DNA from: SHLQ01 sp964562985
Lineage (GTDB): Bacteria; Actinomycetota; Acidimicrobiia; Acidimicrobiales; SHLQ01
Assembly (NCBI GenBank): GCA_964562985.1
Contig: CAZLWE010000001.1
Location: 1 to 64,000, forward strand
Reading direction: 5' to 3'
Length of the DNA: 64,000 nt
Shown: in pieces, positions 16,728-25,804 of the stretch
How the letters are laid out: the number at the start of each line of letters is the position of its first letter
Numbering within the stretch: position 1 is the stretch's first letter
Program-made: the position numbers and the translations under genes
The notes under the pieces: generated by a model
Seen by the model: only the letters and a program-made list of their open reading frames with translations
Database searches by the model: none
What the model was told of the DNA's origin: nothing

Positions 16728-18734
16728 TCAGGAGCCGACGGAGACTTCTCCGCGTTCTGCATCGAGTAGTTCGATAGCGCGTTCCTGGATGTGGGCGACC
16801 ATTTCTTCGGTCAAGTGATTCCCATCCGGGCGAACGATGATGTCATCGACGATGGGCGGGCAGGTGCCGTCGAAGCATACGAGTTGATCCCAGCGCACAT
16901 AGCTCGTCGTTTGACTCTCGCCCGCTGCGACTTCCGCCACCAGATTGCTTTCGTATTCGACCACCGGGAAACTGCAATCTTGCTCCCCCCGAGAAAGACA
17001 GACTGCTGGCGACTGTCCCTCGAGTGCAGGAAGGCTCCCAATCACGATGACCTCATCGGCCTTCGATTCGTAGAAGTCGATGCTTCGCTGCGCGTGTTCG
17101 GGAATCGAAAGTCCGGTTTCCTGTGCGTTCTCATCGATGATCGACGGAATCGAGTGAGTGTCATAGATCCGAGAGAACAGAACGATGATGTCTGGCTGAA
17201 TCGTGTCGATCATGAGCGGTCGATGCACATATTGCACATCTACGCACCGCTCGAGATCATCGCGGGTCCAGTTGTTGCGGGCCACGCCCCGAATCCAGCT
17301 GCATCCACCAGAGTTGTGCCGGTAGAGCGTGTAGTCATGGCGCTCCGCCCAGTCCAAGAAGATCGGCGTGGTCATGTTGAGATGCGAATCACCAATCGCT
17401 AGGACCGTCTTTCCCGAGCCACCAATACGCAAGAGACAGTTGTCGTGATTGAACGTGCAGGGGTGATGTTCGGTGTCGTGCGTCGGGGTGAACAACGTCG
17501 GCAATGACGGCGAGACACCTCCCTCGAAGTCGGCAGTGGTCGCCACTGCGCCGTCACCGGCGATGCGGTCGAGGTACTCTCCGGTCGCGCCTACGAACAC
17601 CCGGTTCGATTCTTCGAGTTGACCAATGATGGGCCCAGCAGCCAAGAAGCCTGCAACGGAGAGCGCCAGCCCAATGGCGATGGTCGGCCGCGGCAACACC
17701 GACCGATCATGTCGGATGAAGTTCTCGAACGTATGGAAGCACAACGCGGCGAGCGCTGTTCCACCCACTCCCGAAACTGCGAGTGCGACGAGCGGATCCC
17801 TTACCCCGTGTTCCTGGAGTAGCACCACGATCGGCCAGTGCCAGAGATAGATGCCGTAGGAGATCTTTCCGAGGTAGACGACCGGCGCCACCTCAAGCAA
17901 ACGGGGAAAGCGCAAGTTCGCGAGCAGCGGCACCGCAACCATGACCACGGCCACGCCACGCTTTGGAATGTCGAGCTCCACAATCTCGGTCGCCAGAACC
18001 GCGATGAAGAGAACGCATAGGCCCCCGACAATTCGAAACTTGGGAGCCTCCCCACGCGCCCGCAGAAGAAAGGCCAGCGAGACGCCCGCGAGAATCTGAT
18101 ATACCCGCGTCAGCGTCGAGAGATAGGCGACCGAGGAGTTGACCTCGTGGAACTGCAAGTAGAGCGAACCTGCGGCGAGCACACCAAAGAACGCAGCCGC
18201 TCGGTAGTAGCGCCCGGGCTGCACTCGGAAGAAAGCAAAGAAGGCGAGCGGAAAGGCGATGTAGAACTGTTCCTCAATCGAGAGGCTCCAGAAGTGCTCA
18301 AACGGGGACTGCACTACCGAGTTTGCGAAGTAGTCGGTCGCCTCGGAGATCTGGAAGAAGTTCGCGTGATAGAGCACCGCTGCACGAGCGCCCCGCACGT
18401 GTTGTTCGAAAAGCACCGGTGAGCCGAACACCGAGAACGCCGCGAGCGTTGCGATCACAGCCACCGTCGCTGTCGGGAGCAATCGCTTGATCCGCTTGGC
18501 GAAGAAAGTCGACAGCGAAATACTTCCCTCGCGTTCGTACTCCGAAAGGAGGGCGTTACAAACCAAGAAGCCCGAGAGCGTGAAGAACACGTCCACACCG
18601 ATGAAGCCGTTACTGAATCGTTCGAATCCCGCGTGAAAGAGGACGACGAGAAGAACCGCTACCGCTCGTAACCCATCTAACCCACGCACGTATGGCATTT
18701 CAGTCGCTGCCTCTCCCGCTGAGGCGTTGCTCAT
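16728..18734 (-). CDS. OafA/YrhL-type membrane acyltransferase with C-terminal SGNH domain
   Basis: The protein probably O-acetylates a surface polysaccharide or lipid-linked sugar. The N-terminal ~380 residues form the acyltransferase-3 fold with about ten hydrophobic helices. Its hallmark His is in VLFHAGFERFSNGFIGVDVFF, and the RIKRLLP motif follows. The C-terminal periplasmic part is an SGNH hydrolase: the nucleophile block is AIGDSHLN (around residue 435) and the Asp-His pair is in DGNHLT near the C-terminus. This two-domain design is common in cell-surface modification loci. No sugar-synthesis genes flank it, so the acceptor is unknown. Confidence 0.9.
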   Translation of the reverse strand: MSNASAGEAATEMPYVRGLDGLRAVAVLLVVLFHAGFERFSNGFIGVDVFFTLSGFLVCNALLSEYEREGSISLSTFFAKRIKRLLPTATVAVIATLAAFSVFGSPVLFEQHVRGARAAVLYHANFFQISEATDYFANSVVQSPFEHFWSLSIEEQFYIAFPLAFFAFFRVQPGRYYRAAAFFGVLAAGSLYLQFHEVNSSVAYLSTLTRVYQILAGVSLAFLLRARGEAPKFRIVGGLCVLFIAVLATEIVELDIPKRGVAVVMVAVPLLANLRFPRLLEVAPVVYLGKISYGIYLWHWPIVVLLQEHGVRDPLVALAVSGVGGTALAALCFHTFENFIRHDRSVLPRPTIAIGLALSVAGFLAAGPIIGQLEESNRVFVGATGEYLDRIAGDGAVATTADFEGGVSPSLPTLFTPTHDTEHHPCTFNHDNCLLRIGGSGKTVLAIGDSHLNMTTPIFLDWAERHDYTLYRHNSGGCSWIRGVARNNWTRDDLERCVDVQYVHRPLMIDTIQPDIIVLFSRIYDTHSIPSIIDENAQETGLSIPEHAQRSIDFYESKADEVIVIGSLPALEGQSPAVCLSRGEQDCSFPVVEYESNLVAEVAAGESQTTSYVRWDQLVCFDGTCPPIVDDIIVRPDGNHLTEEMVAHIQERAIELLDAERGEVSVGS

Positions 18735-18805
18735 TCAGCGCACAATGCGCCCACCTCACGACCCCCTAGTCGGCGAATCATCGGGGGATGTGAGAGACCT
18801 GAACC

Positions 18806-19552
18806 CTAGAGACGGCTCTTTACGAGGTAATCGAAGACCAACTCGCCCGTGCTCTCGTGGCCGTACCCGTCATAGGTTGCAGCGGCCGACTCGTCGGAAA
18901 TCACCCGAGCGCCTGGGGCCTTCATCTGCACTTCCGCAGCCCGCTCGGCCAAATAGAAGAACCCGAGTGCCGATGCCACTGACTCTCCGACGGTGAGCAT
19001 GCCGTGATTCGCGAGGAAGATGAGGCGGTTCGGACCCAGTGCCGCTGCGATGCGCTCGCCGCCCGCGACTTCCTGAACATCTACATCCTCGCCCTCGTAG
19101 ATTGCCTGGTCGCCGTAGAACCCACAGGCCTCTTGACTCGTCATCCGGAGCGGCTCTACGAGTGCTGCGAGCGGTGTGCCGTAGGCGGTGTGCGTGTGCA
19201 CCGCACACACGACGTCGGGGCGGGCACGGTGTATCGGGTGGTGGATGTTGTAGGCGGTTACGTTGAAGCCCAGCTGGTCGCGCGCTCGACCGCCCGAATA
19301 ACCCACTCCCCCGACGCCGTCCGCGATTTTGCCGTCTGGCCCCACAAGCACAAGGGCGTCAGGCGTCGCGTGTCGGAAGGCGACTCCACCGGCGAGCAAC
19401 CACATGTGGTCGGCCAGTTCCGGGTCTCGAGCCGTAATGTGACCTGCACCGTCGTCTCCCCAGCCGTAGGCAGCAAACAATCGATACCCCTGTGCTACCT
19501 GTTGCTTGCGAAGCGCCCGCTGCTCATCGGCCGTAGGTATCTGGTCCTTCAT
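18806..19552 (-). CDS. Class II aldolase/adducin family protein
   Basis: Class II aldolases and adducin-head proteins use a metal bound by three histidines. The HTHTAYGTPLAAL block (around residue 108) gives two of these and NHGMLTVGES (around 180) the third. The 248-residue length fits enzymes annotated as L-fuculose-phosphate aldolase-like. The substrate is unclear. The gene is divergent from the CoA transferase with 61 bp between the start codons. A TAGCTT box lies exactly 6 nt before the ATG, so leaderless transcription is likely. Confidence 0.88.
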   Translation of the reverse strand: MKDQIPTADEQRALRKQQVAQGYRLFAAYGWGDDGAGHITARDPELADHMWLLAGGVAFRHATPDALVLVGPDGKIADGVGGVGYSGGRARDQLGFNVTAYNIHHPIHRARPDVVCAVHTHTAYGTPLAALVEPLRMTSQEACGFYGDQAIYEGEDVDVQEVAGGERIAAALGPNRLIFLANHGMLTVGESVASALGFFYLAERAAEVQMKAPGARVISDESAAATYDGYGHESTGELVFDYLVKSRL

Positions 19553-19558
19553 GGTCGC

Positions 19559-19564
19559 AAGCTA
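19559..19564 (-). promoter_or_regulatory. Candidate leaderless -10 box of the aldolase gene
   Basis: Minus-strand TAGCTT with exactly 6 nt to the ATG at 19552. Same arrangement as its divergent neighbour. Confidence 0.55.
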
Positions 19565-19601
19565 ATCGGAGAAGTGTCCGGCCAGCTACACCGACGACGC
19601 G

Positions 19602-19607
19602 TATGGT
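19602..19607 (+). promoter_or_regulatory. Candidate leaderless -10 box of the CoA transferase gene
   Basis: Plus-strand TATGGT with exactly 6 nt to the ATG at 19614. No ribosome binding site is evident. Confidence 0.55.
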
Positions 19608-19613
19608 CACACC

Positions 19614-20906
19614 ATGACTTCGGCACGCGCGTTGATCAGCCAGATCGCCAGCTTGACACCGGGGGAACCGCTCGACCCCTCCGAACTGGAGATCGCGGGC
19701 ACGCCAGGGTTTCGATCTGCTTTTGCGTTGGACCGCGCCACGCTTGCTACCGCAGGAGCGATGAATCTGGCATTTGGCCAGAACAGCGTTGATGGTGATC
19801 GAATACGCACCCGTTGCACGACGACCGTATTGCTCAATAACCAAGCCATACCTGCGTGGGCGCCGCTGTCTGGTTACTACGACACGGCCGACGGCAGGTT
19901 CATCCAGCTTCACTGCAACTTCGACCACCATGCACGAGGGGTAGTCGACCGCCTTGGCTGCGAAGCGAATCGTGCGTCAATGCAGGCGACCATATTGCAG
20001 TGGGATCCACTCGAGCTCGAGTCGGCCTTGATCAAAGACGGGATGATCGCCGCATACCTTCAGACGTTGGACGAGTGGGAACGACATCCACACGCACTCG
20101 CCACTCGTGACCTTCCACTGATCTCCATCGAACGCATCGGCGATGCCGCTCCCAGACCGGAGCGAACAATGCGCGTACTCGACAACAGTCGGGTTCTTGC
20201 GGGCCCGGTCGCTGGCCAGGTGTTCGCGACCCACGGAGCCAACGTCCTCCGCATAGACGGCCCACACCTTCCCTCTGTCGACATCTGCGTCATGGCCACG
20301 GGGTCTGGAAAGCGAAACGCGTATCTCGACCTGCGCGACCCCGATGACAGCGCAACCATGACGTCCTTGCTCGCCGACGCAGACGTCTGGATCGACGCCT
20401 ACCGACCCAACGCACTCGCTTCGCACGGGTTTGGCGCGGATGAGCTTAGGAACGGTCAAGTCGCTGTGCAGCTCAGCGCCTTCGACACGATTGGCCCGTG
20501 GGCAAATAGACGGGGGTTCGACTCGATCGTCCAATCGACCACGGGAATCGTTACCGCTGGCGCCGAAGCTGCGGGCGTGGATGCTCCAACCCCACTTCCG
20601 GTCCAGGCACTCGACTACATGACAGGCTTTCTCGCCGCCTTTGCTGCCAAACGAATGATCGACCACCAACGCACACATGGTGGTACGTGGCTGATCAAGG
20701 TGTCGCTCCTCCGCACCCGCAACTGGCTCATATCTCTGGGAGGCCCTACGCCGTTCGCACCCGAGAAGCCAGCAGCCGATGCAACGCACCTAGTGGACTT
20801 CGACACGGGGCGTGGAACTATTCGGGTGCCATTGCCGGTCGGCGGACAGCACCATCGTGGACCAACCCCGCTCGGCGAGGATACGCCGAGCTGGCAATCC
20901 GCGTAG
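19614..20906 (+). CDS. CaiB/BaiF-type (family III) CoA transferase
   Basis: Family III CoA transferases move CoA between carboxylic acids through an aspartyl-CoA intermediate. The typical N-terminal half is found late, from about residue 185: RVLDNSRVLAGPVAGQVFATHGANVLRID, then SGKRNAYLDLRDP. Residues 80-170 (LSGYYDTADGRFIQLHCNFDHH) look like the family's usual C-terminal part, so the order is permuted, as in a known subgroup of larger members. A candidate Asp nucleophile is in ALDYMTG. After about residue 380 the sequence is less typical. The partner acid is unknown. The neighbouring aldolase is divergent and may belong to the same pathway. Confidence 0.85.
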   Translation: MTSARALISQIASLTPGEPLDPSELEIAGTPGFRSAFALDRATLATAGAMNLAFGQNSVDGDRIRTRCTTTVLLNNQAIPAWAPLSGYYDTADGRFIQLHCNFDHHARGVVDRLGCEANRASMQATILQWDPLELESALIKDGMIAAYLQTLDEWERHPHALATRDLPLISIERIGDAAPRPERTMRVLDNSRVLAGPVAGQVFATHGANVLRIDGPHLPSVDICVMATGSGKRNAYLDLRDPDDSATMTSLLADADVWIDAYRPNALASHGFGADELRNGQVAVQLSAFDTIGPWANRRGFDSIVQSTTGIVTAGAEAAGVDAPTPLPVQALDYMTGFLAAFAAKRMIDHQRTHGGTWLIKVSLLRTRNWLISLGGPTPFAPEKPAADATHLVDFDTGRGTIRVPLPVGGQHHRGPTPLGEDTPSWQSA

Positions 20907-20940
20907 ACGAAGCGGGAACCGCGCTGCCCGAAAAGGTGGA

Positions 20941-20975
20941 AAGGGTCCGAGCCACCCGCCGCGGCTCGAACCCTT
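20941..20975. terminator. Hairpin between convergent CoA transferase and pheT genes
   Basis: AAGGGTCCGAGCC (20941-20953) pairs with GGCTCGAACCCTT (20963-20975): 13 positions, one mismatch, 9-nt loop. It lies 35 bp after the CoA transferase stop, so it could end transcription from both sides. There is no strong T tract. Confidence 0.65.
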
Positions 20976-21055
20976 AAGTTCGTGGGTCCCGCCGGATTCC
21001 ACTGATATTAGTGCTACCGGAATGCACCCTGGTTGTCTAGACACAACGTCCAGTC

Positions 21056-21071
21056 GTAGCAAATTTGCTAC
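21056..21071. repeat. 16-bp perfect palindrome downstream of pheT
   Basis: GTAGCAAATTTGCTAC is fully self-complementary. An imperfect dyad (GTTGT...ACAAC) lies just upstream near 21031-21047. Its location between convergent 3' ends argues for a termination or protein-binding site rather than a promoter. Confidence 0.5.
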
Positions 21072-21084
21072 CATCTGTGGCTGA

Positions 21085-23472
21085 CTAGCGTAGTTGGCCA
21101 CCGTTAGTCTTTTCGACGGCAGCGATCACGGCTTCACGAGTGGCGGTGATCTCGTCGTCGGTGAGGGTGCGGTCGTCGGCTTGAAAGCGCAGGCGGAACG
21201 CAAGGCTGCGGTGCCTCTCCTCGACGCCCAGACCGCGATAGACGTCGACGAGTTCCAAATCGACCAGGAGCTTCCCAGCCGATTTCGCGATCGTGTTGCG
21301 CACCTTGTCTGCACCAACATCTTCAGCAACGACGAAGGCCAGATCCATATCGCTCGAGGGGAATTTTGACACGGCGGTGTAGGTCCGCTTGCCGTGCGGG
21401 CCGTTGAGCACTTCCCCAATGTCGAGTTGCAACCAGGCGACACGTCCCTCCACGTCATATTCACGCAGAACCGAGGGTGCGACCTCGCCCACCACTCCGC
21501 GGGAGCGTCCGGCGACGACGACCTCTGCCGATCGTGTCGGATGCATTCCCGGTTGGTTGTCAGAGTTGCGGATTTGCACATTGGGCAGAGCGAGGGCGGC
21601 CGACAACGTGTTCAGCAATTCGACGGCCTCTGGCGCCTCAGCATCCGCCAAAGCGACTGCCAAGTACTCACGCTCGTCGGGCAGGAGCTCGCCGTCCCCT
21701 GGAGGCAGGAATACGTGTCCGATCTCAAAGAAGCGAACCGAGGGGTTGCGGTGTGATTGGTTGTAGGCGATGGCCCTGAGCTGACCCGGCAGCAACGAGG
21801 TGCGTAGCACCGACTCGTTCGCGTCTAGCGGGTTCGAGAGCCGAACCCCATCGTCGGCCAAGCCAACGTTCGCGAGGTCGCCGGGAGCAAGGAACGGCAT
21901 CGGTTGCGTCTCGTCGCAGCCCATGCCTAGCAATACCTCTCGAACCAGGCGTCGCTCGGACTGATACAAGCTCAGATGTCCGGCCTGATCGCCCTTGGGA
22001 ACCGTCTTCTCGATCACTTCGAACCCATACATTCGACCGATCTCCTCGGCGATGTCGTGCTCAAACTCGGCCGCGGATTGTCCAATCGCATCCCAACGCC
22101 AACTCGGCACGGTCACGACAAGCGCCGTTCCACTTGAGGTTGCATCAAATCCGATGGACTCCAAATGCTGCACCATGTCGGCATCGCTCAGGTTAGTGCC
22201 AAGGATCGAGTTCACCTTGTCGACGCGCACCTCGGAATGGGCTTGGGTCGGGGTGTTTCCATCGACATCGATCTGTCCGGGGCAAATCGTCGCGCCCGTT
22301 TGGGCGATCAACTCGCAGAATCGATCCATCGCTCGATCGATGTTATCCCCCCAGTCGGCTCCTCGCCGGAATCGCGTGGAGGCTTCGCTCGGCAGGTTCA
22401 GTCGCTTGACGGTCCGAGAAATCGAAGGCGGGTCCCACCAGGCCATCTCGAGTAGCACCGACGTGGTTGAGTCGGTCACTTCGGTCGACAATCCGCCCAT
22501 CACGCCAGCCAAGCTAATCGGGCTGTCAGATTCATCGGTGATAACGCCGTCATTGGGAACCAGCGTGCGTTCCGCCTCGTCGAGGGTTACGAGGGTCTCG
22601 CCCTCAGCAGCACGCCGTACCCTCAGATGCCCCTTCGGGACGGTAGCGAGGTCGAAGACGTGGTTCGGTTGCCCAAGTTCGAGCATGACGTAGTTGGAAA
22701 TGTCGACAACCGAGTTGATCGGGCGCATGCCGAGCGCAGTGAGCCGGTTCTGGATCCACTGAGGCGACTCCCCCACTGTCACGTTGTGCAGAACCCGTGC
22801 AGCGAAGCGGCCACACAGGCCCGGATCGATGATCTCGACGGCGGCCTGAGATGAAGCGTCATCACCGGACCGCGCTACTGAACGCTCAGGGAACGAGAAG
22901 GGGACGCCGAGCGCGGCGGCGAGGTCACGTGCCACACCCGCTACCGACATCGCGTCCGGGCGGTTCGCGTTGACCTCAAGGTCGTATAGGACGTCTTGCT
23001 CGATACCCAGCACGTCGGTAATCGGCGTACCGAGCGATGTTTCTCTGGCCTGCTCGGTGAGGATCATGATTCCGTCGTGGTCGTCCCCGAATCCGATCTC
23101 GGCTGCCGAACAGCACATCCCATTGCTCATCTGCCCACGCATCTTGCGCTGACCGATCTCCATGCCGTTTGGCATGACAGTACCGATGGTGGCGAACGGG
23201 ATGAGGTCGCCAACCTCCATGTTGAAGGCCCCACAGCACACCTGCAGCGCTTCACCATCGCCCTGATCAACCTGAACCAGCTGGATCTTGTCGGCGTCAG
23301 GGTGTGGAGAGAGGTCGAGGACCTTTGCGAGGACGATGCCGTCAAGCCCTTGGCCCGTAATGGTCATCTCTTCTACAGCTAGCCCGAGTGCAGAGAGCTT
23401 CTCGCCCAATTCAACGGGGTCGCCCTCGATGCCGGGAGCGAACTCTTGCAGCCAAGACAGCAGTACTTTCAT
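21085..23472 (-). CDS. pheT: Phenylalanyl-tRNA synthetase beta subunit
   Basis: PheT forms the alpha2-beta2 enzyme with PheS and provides tRNA binding and editing. The domains come in standard order over 795 residues. First is an EMAP-like tRNA-binding domain (about 40-150, with HPDADKIQLVQVD and CCGAFN). Then come the B3/B4 editing domain (about 210-380), the B5 DNA-binding-like domain and the catalytic-like core. Last is the C-terminal ferredoxin-fold anticodon-binding domain, ending in DDRTLTDDEI. The length is normal. It is downstream of pheS but separated by 127 bp holding an interspersed repeat-like sequence. Confidence 0.98.
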   Translation of the reverse strand: MKVLLSWLQEFAPGIEGDPVELGEKLSALGLAVEEMTITGQGLDGIVLAKVLDLSPHPDADKIQLVQVDQGDGEALQVCCGAFNMEVGDLIPFATIGTVMPNGMEIGQRKMRGQMSNGMCCSAAEIGFGDDHDGIMILTEQARETSLGTPITDVLGIEQDVLYDLEVNANRPDAMSVAGVARDLAAALGVPFSFPERSVARSGDDASSQAAVEIIDPGLCGRFAARVLHNVTVGESPQWIQNRLTALGMRPINSVVDISNYVMLELGQPNHVFDLATVPKGHLRVRRAAEGETLVTLDEAERTLVPNDGVITDESDSPISLAGVMGGLSTEVTDSTTSVLLEMAWWDPPSISRTVKRLNLPSEASTRFRRGADWGDNIDRAMDRFCELIAQTGATICPGQIDVDGNTPTQAHSEVRVDKVNSILGTNLSDADMVQHLESIGFDATSSGTALVVTVPSWRWDAIGQSAAEFEHDIAEEIGRMYGFEVIEKTVPKGDQAGHLSLYQSERRLVREVLLGMGCDETQPMPFLAPGDLANVGLADDGVRLSNPLDANESVLRTSLLPGQLRAIAYNQSHRNPSVRFFEIGHVFLPPGDGELLPDEREYLAVALADAEAPEAVELLNTLSAALALPNVQIRNSDNQPGMHPTRSAEVVVAGRSRGVVGEVAPSVLREYDVEGRVAWLQLDIGEVLNGPHGKRTYTAVSKFPSSDMDLAFVVAEDVGADKVRNTIAKSAGKLLVDLELVDVYRGLGVEERHRSLAFRLRFQADDRTLTDDEITATREAVIAAVEKTNGGQLR

Positions 23473-23514
23473 AGATCTGTGACTTTCTCATTTGAGCTGA
23501 CGTCACTCGAACAA

Positions 23515-23590
23515 GGAGCGAGGGACGAGCGACGGGCGCGCGCCTCAGGCGCAGCCGCATAGTGAATCGAGGAGCGCAGCGACGGATTGA
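23515..23590. repeat. Interspersed intergenic element, copy B (pheT-pheS gap)
   Basis: GGAGCGAGGGACGAGCGACGG, then CCTCAGGC (23533-23540), GCCGCA.AG and GAGCGCAGCG resemble copy A at 10714-10815 in order and spacing. Both copies sit in the one large gap of an otherwise compact same-strand gene pair. Confidence 0.5.
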
Positions 23591-23599
23591 GCATGCGGA

Positions 23600-24592
23600 T
23601 CAGAATTGCCGTAGGAAGCGGACGTCGTTGTTGACGAGCTCTCGGATGTCATCGAGTTGGTAGCGCATGACCGCGAGGCGGTCGATGCCAAAGCCGAAGG
23701 CGAAGCCTTGCCACTCTTCGGGGTCGATGCCACAGTTCGCGAGCACATTGGGGTGCACCACTCCGCAACCACCGAGTTCGAGCCAGCCACCGTCTGGAGT
23801 GGAGATGTCGAACTCTGCGGATGGTTCGGTGAACGGAAAGTAGCTCGGACGCAGGCGTGTCTTGACTTCGTGGCCGAAGAAGGCGTGTACGAAGCTCTCG
23901 ATCGTGCCAGCAAGATCACCAAGACCGATGCCTTTATCGATGACAAGCCCCTCGATCTGGTTGAACGCCGGCAAATGTGTGGCGTCAGCGGTGTCGGTCC
24001 GGAACGTGCGCCCGGGAGCCACGATGTAGATGGGCGGTTTCTGGTTCTCCATCGTGCGAATCTGTACCGGCGAGGTGTGACTTCTCAGCATGACCTCTTC
24101 GGGTTCGCCCAGGTCGACGAAGATCGTGTCGAAGCTCCCTCGAGCGGGGTGCCACTCGGGGATGTTGAGCGCCTCGAAGTTGTACCAAGCCGACTCGACT
24201 TCGGGGCCTTCGGCGACGGTGAACCCCATTCCGACGAATACGTCCTCCAGTCGATCGCGAGCCTGGGTGACTACGTGTGCGTGGCCGCGCTGCACGCTGG
24301 CCATGACCTCGGTGAGGTCGAGTCGTTCGCTGGCGAGTTGTTCGGCTTCAGCCGACGATGCAAGGACGGCACGCCGGTCGGCAATGGCAGCACTAACCGT
24401 GGAGATGGCTTGGTTGAGTTCCTGACCTGCTGCTTTGCGCTCCTCTGGGGCCAGTAAGCCAAGGGTCTTCTTCAGACCGACGAGCTCACCCTTCTTGCCA
24501 ACAAAAGAGCGTTCAATCTCGGCGAGCGACTCCAGATCTGTGGCTGACGAAATTTCGGTCGACGCGCGGTCGATGAGCGAGGTGAGTTCCAC
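23600..24592 (-). CDS. pheS: Phenylalanyl-tRNA synthetase alpha subunit
   Basis: PheS is the catalytic class II subunit. The N-terminal coiled-coil region (about 1-85) precedes the catalytic core. Motif 2-like sequence is RTFRTDTADATHLPAFNQIEGL. Motif 3 is GFAFGFGIDRLAVMRY near the C-terminus. The phenylalanine-pocket region FFGHEVKTRLRPSYFPFTEPSAE is present. I chose GTG 24592 (VELTSLIDRAS), which gives 330 residues; the ATG 28 codons upstream adds an Arg-rich, non-family N-terminus. Expression may be controlled in the upstream region, which contains small hairpins, but no leader peptide could be confirmed. Confidence 0.97.
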   Translation of the reverse strand: MELTSLIDRASTEISSATDLESLAEIERSFVGKKGELVGLKKTLGLLAPEERKAAGQELNQAISTVSAAIADRRAVLASSAEAEQLASERLDLTEVMASVQRGHAHVVTQARDRLEDVFVGMGFTVAEGPEVESAWYNFEALNIPEWHPARGSFDTIFVDLGEPEEVMLRSHTSPVQIRTMENQKPPIYIVAPGRTFRTDTADATHLPAFNQIEGLVIDKGIGLGDLAGTIESFVHAFFGHEVKTRLRPSYFPFTEPSAEFDISTPDGGWLELGGCGVVHPNVLANCGIDPEEWQGFAFGFGIDRLAVMRYQLDDIRELVNNDVRFLRQF

Positions 24593-24829
24593 GCCACACA
24601 GTCTGCCCGACGCGTCCACGGATCGGGCGAACTTAACGAGGATGCGTGAACAGCGACTGCGGTGGCTGCGGGCCAAGGCCCGACCTACCTACTCAAATTG
24701 TGAACATGAGGCACCACCATTGGTGGCTCTGACCAGAACCCTTCAAATCACCCACGAGCTCAACCGAATCCAGCCTGTAGGTGGTGGGTCACGCGGATGC
24801 CCGGCTGGGGCAGATCTAGAGGAAGATTC

Positions 24830-24937
24830 ATGCACACACAGAACGACAAAGACATGCGTCTTTTTGGGCTCTTGGTTACCACCGGTTTTGTGTTCTCTGT
24901 ACTGGCCACGCTCGGCTTGGCAATGTTGCTCCCATAG
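24830..24937 (+). CDS. 35-residue single-pass membrane protein
   Basis: A short frame from ATG 24830 to TAG 24937 encodes MHTQNDKDMRLFGLL... and then one strongly hydrophobic helix ending ...LGLAMLLP. A good ribosome binding site, GAGGAA, lies 7 nt before the ATG. The layout (short charged N-terminus, one transmembrane helix, almost no tail) is that of bacterial small membrane proteins. It precedes a larger membrane protein gene by 64 bp on the same strand. No homologue comes to mind. Confidence 0.5.
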   Translation: MHTQNDKDMRLFGLLVTTGFVFSVLATLGLAMLLP

Positions 24938-25001
24938 ATGGTTTCGCTACGTTGAGTCTGCGTCATTAAAGCGAGCAACTCGATGCTCCGACCTCTCGGA
25001 T

Positions 25002-25760
25002 ATGACTAACGCAGACTTGGACCAGGTGGAGCTTCGTATTCGACCCACCGCGCTCCATCGTTGGCTGCCGCTCGGGCTCGCTCTCGGGGCGGTCATCTTC
25101 TGCGTAATCGCCGGCCTCAACACGCTCTGGATGTTCGTGGTCGTCGTCGCAGTCGTCGCTGGTGCACGACGAGCATTCTTCGCGTCCCTTCGAGTAGACG
25201 ATGACGGCATCAAAGTCCAAAAGTTGTTTGGCACGACCAAAGTTCACGCATGGGATCTCCAAGCGGTGGTTTGTGACGAGTCGTCAATCCTCACCATCTT
25301 CGGGTGGGAGTGGGAGCCGCATGTCTTGCGGAGTTATCGACATGGCCCCGAGGTGTGCGAGAACTTCGCTGCCGAAGCGAACGCCCTCCTTTCCGAAGGC
25401 AACTTCGTTTCCCCAACGCCAGACGTGATCGATCTCGCGTTGCACCTCGGCCACAAAAGGGATCGTCGGGTTCGACAACTCACCGTCAAGCGAGTTCTCC
25501 CTGCCCTCGCCCTGGGGCTAGGCACATTGTTCGCCACGTGGTGGATTCGCGACAACCTCATCCCGACGAGCGTTGGACCACTCGTGTTTCAGGTGCTCTC
25601 GCTCTCTCTTGTGCTGCTGCACCTGCCCTGGTTGCGCTCGCTGCGGTCCGCCATAAACGAACTTCAACGCAAGACCCACTGGCATCGATACGCCGACGAA
25701 CTCGACGCTGCAATCCTGCAGCGGAACGGTCGAGAGACCAGGTCCGCCAAGGCTGCCTAG
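25002..25760 (+). CDS. Membrane protein with PH-like domain
   Basis: The 252-residue product starts at ATG 25002 (MTNADLDQ). Two adjacent transmembrane helices (about residues 20-60) are followed by FASLRVDDDGIKVQKLFGTTKVHAWDLQAV, which resembles the bacterial PH-like (bPH) domain of small actinobacterial membrane proteins. Two more hydrophobic helices lie at about 170-220. A much longer open frame extends upstream, but it is antisense to pheS and not protein-like. The function is unknown; Mycobacterium homologues of this type are annotated only as PH-domain or hypothetical membrane proteins. Confidence 0.8.
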   Translation: MTNADLDQVELRIRPTALHRWLPLGLALGAVIFCVIAGLNTLWMFVVVVAVVAGARRAFFASLRVDDDGIKVQKLFGTTKVHAWDLQAVVCDESSILTIFGWEWEPHVLRSYRHGPEVCENFAAEANALLSEGNFVSPTPDVIDLALHLGHKRDRRVRQLTVKRVLPALALGLGTLFATWWIRDNLIPTSVGPLVFQVLSLSLVLLHLPWLRSLRSAINELQRKTHWHRYADELDAAILQRNGRETRSAKAA

Positions 25761-25804
25761 CCGGTGCGGTTTCTTCGCGCAGCCCAACGGGTAAGACTGT
25801 TGTG

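Noticed and set aside
20941..20975. Partial tRNA gene (GGCTCGAACCC resembles a T-arm)
   Set aside because: The sequence is one arm of a 13-bp hairpin; no acceptor, D or anticodon arms can be drawn.
24600..24780. T-box-like sequence (GGTGGTGCC) and hairpins upstream of pheS
   Set aside because: The core differs from GGUGGNACCGCG at several positions, there is no terminator with a T run, and no specifier stem could be built. A CGGGCC/GGCCCG palindrome at 24669-24682 is real but short.
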